Source: Nitrospinaceae bacterium (GTDB taxonomy: Bacteria; Nitrospinota; Nitrospinia; Nitrospinales; VA-1). From it: a stretch of DNA of 64,000 nt. The notes below the pieces were generated by a model, which was not told the origin of the DNA, ran no database searches, and saw only the letters and a program-made list of their open reading frames with translations. The stretch is taken from assembly GCA_021604505.1 (NCBI GenBank), contig BQJC01000001.1:1068501-1132500 (forward strand), given 5' to 3'. The position numbers and the translations under genes were made by a program. This document shows, piece after piece, positions 63,449-64,000 of this stretch (positions are counted from its first letter, which is position 1; every line of letters starts with the position of its first letter).

Positions 63449-64000
<552 letters not shown>

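Overview
The window looks like chromosomal DNA of a free-living, respiring Gram-negative bacterium. It carries part of a type II secretion locus, many secreted proteins and lipoproteins, two c-type cytochrome proteins, most of a complex I operon and the 3' end of an rRNA operon on the minus strand. The gene content (radical SAM protein with a PCP_red tail, MauG-like peroxidase, Anbu operon, secreted SUMF1-domain protein, split nuo operon) fits a Nitrospinota/Nitrospina-like marine lineage or a deltaproteobacterial relative. That assignment is an inference from composition and gene families, not a search result.

Region 1 (1-14.6 kb) is the secretory and accessory part. It holds gspE and gspC, a secreted protein that may carry a secretin/TonB short N-terminal (STN) domain, and a di-haem peroxidase with an unusual Asp/Glu-rich insert. 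Next come a compact Fur-box-like promoter that appears to drive a short terminated RNA, a Com-like zinc-finger ORF, and three secreted paralogues separated by AT-rich spacers. The paralogues share a four-Cys C-terminal module and an acidic tail. A radical SAM/PCP_red protein, a cytochrome c lipoprotein and a single-domain response regulator follow.

Region 2 (15-35 kb) is mostly housekeeping. It has fxsA, a methyltransferase/flavoprotein pair, tsaB-ydcH, a tiny leader ORF overlapping a small conserved-looking gene, rnd, TPR proteins, a DUF115 protein, mutL and panBCD. A galT-glgA-histidine kinase-response regulator-deoxynucleoside kinase run and coaBC complete it. Pantothenate synthesis (panBCD) and its conversion towards CoA (coaBC) lie about 6 kb apart.

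Region 3 (35.8-43.2 kb) contains a ParD/ParE-type toxin-antitoxin pair lying between two decayed direct repeats that encode the C-terminus of a SUMF1/FGE-family protein. Beyond it is the four-gene Anbu proteasome-like operon (ATP-grasp, alpha-E, Anbu, transglutaminase), and then an intact secreted SUMF1-domain gene.

Region 4 (43.2-54.5 kb) carries membrane transport and envelope functions: a cyclase-family hydrolase, copA, an MscS-like channel, corA, apbE, a ClC protein with CBS domains, rpe and tatA.

Region 5 (54.5-64 kb) is a minus-strand nuo operon, A-C-H-I-J-K-L-M-N, from which B, D, E, F and G are absent. Behind it are the 5S gene with its terminator and the 3' part of 23S rRNA.

The strongest candidate for something undescribed is the 5.78-5.92 kb element. 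It has a near-consensus promoter overlapped by a perfect 37-bp Fur-box-like palindrome and followed about 100 nt later by an intrinsic terminator, which is the layout of a Fur-repressed small RNA. The three-paralogue secreted family with acidic tails and the toxin-antitoxin pair between SUMF1 remnants are the next most interesting.
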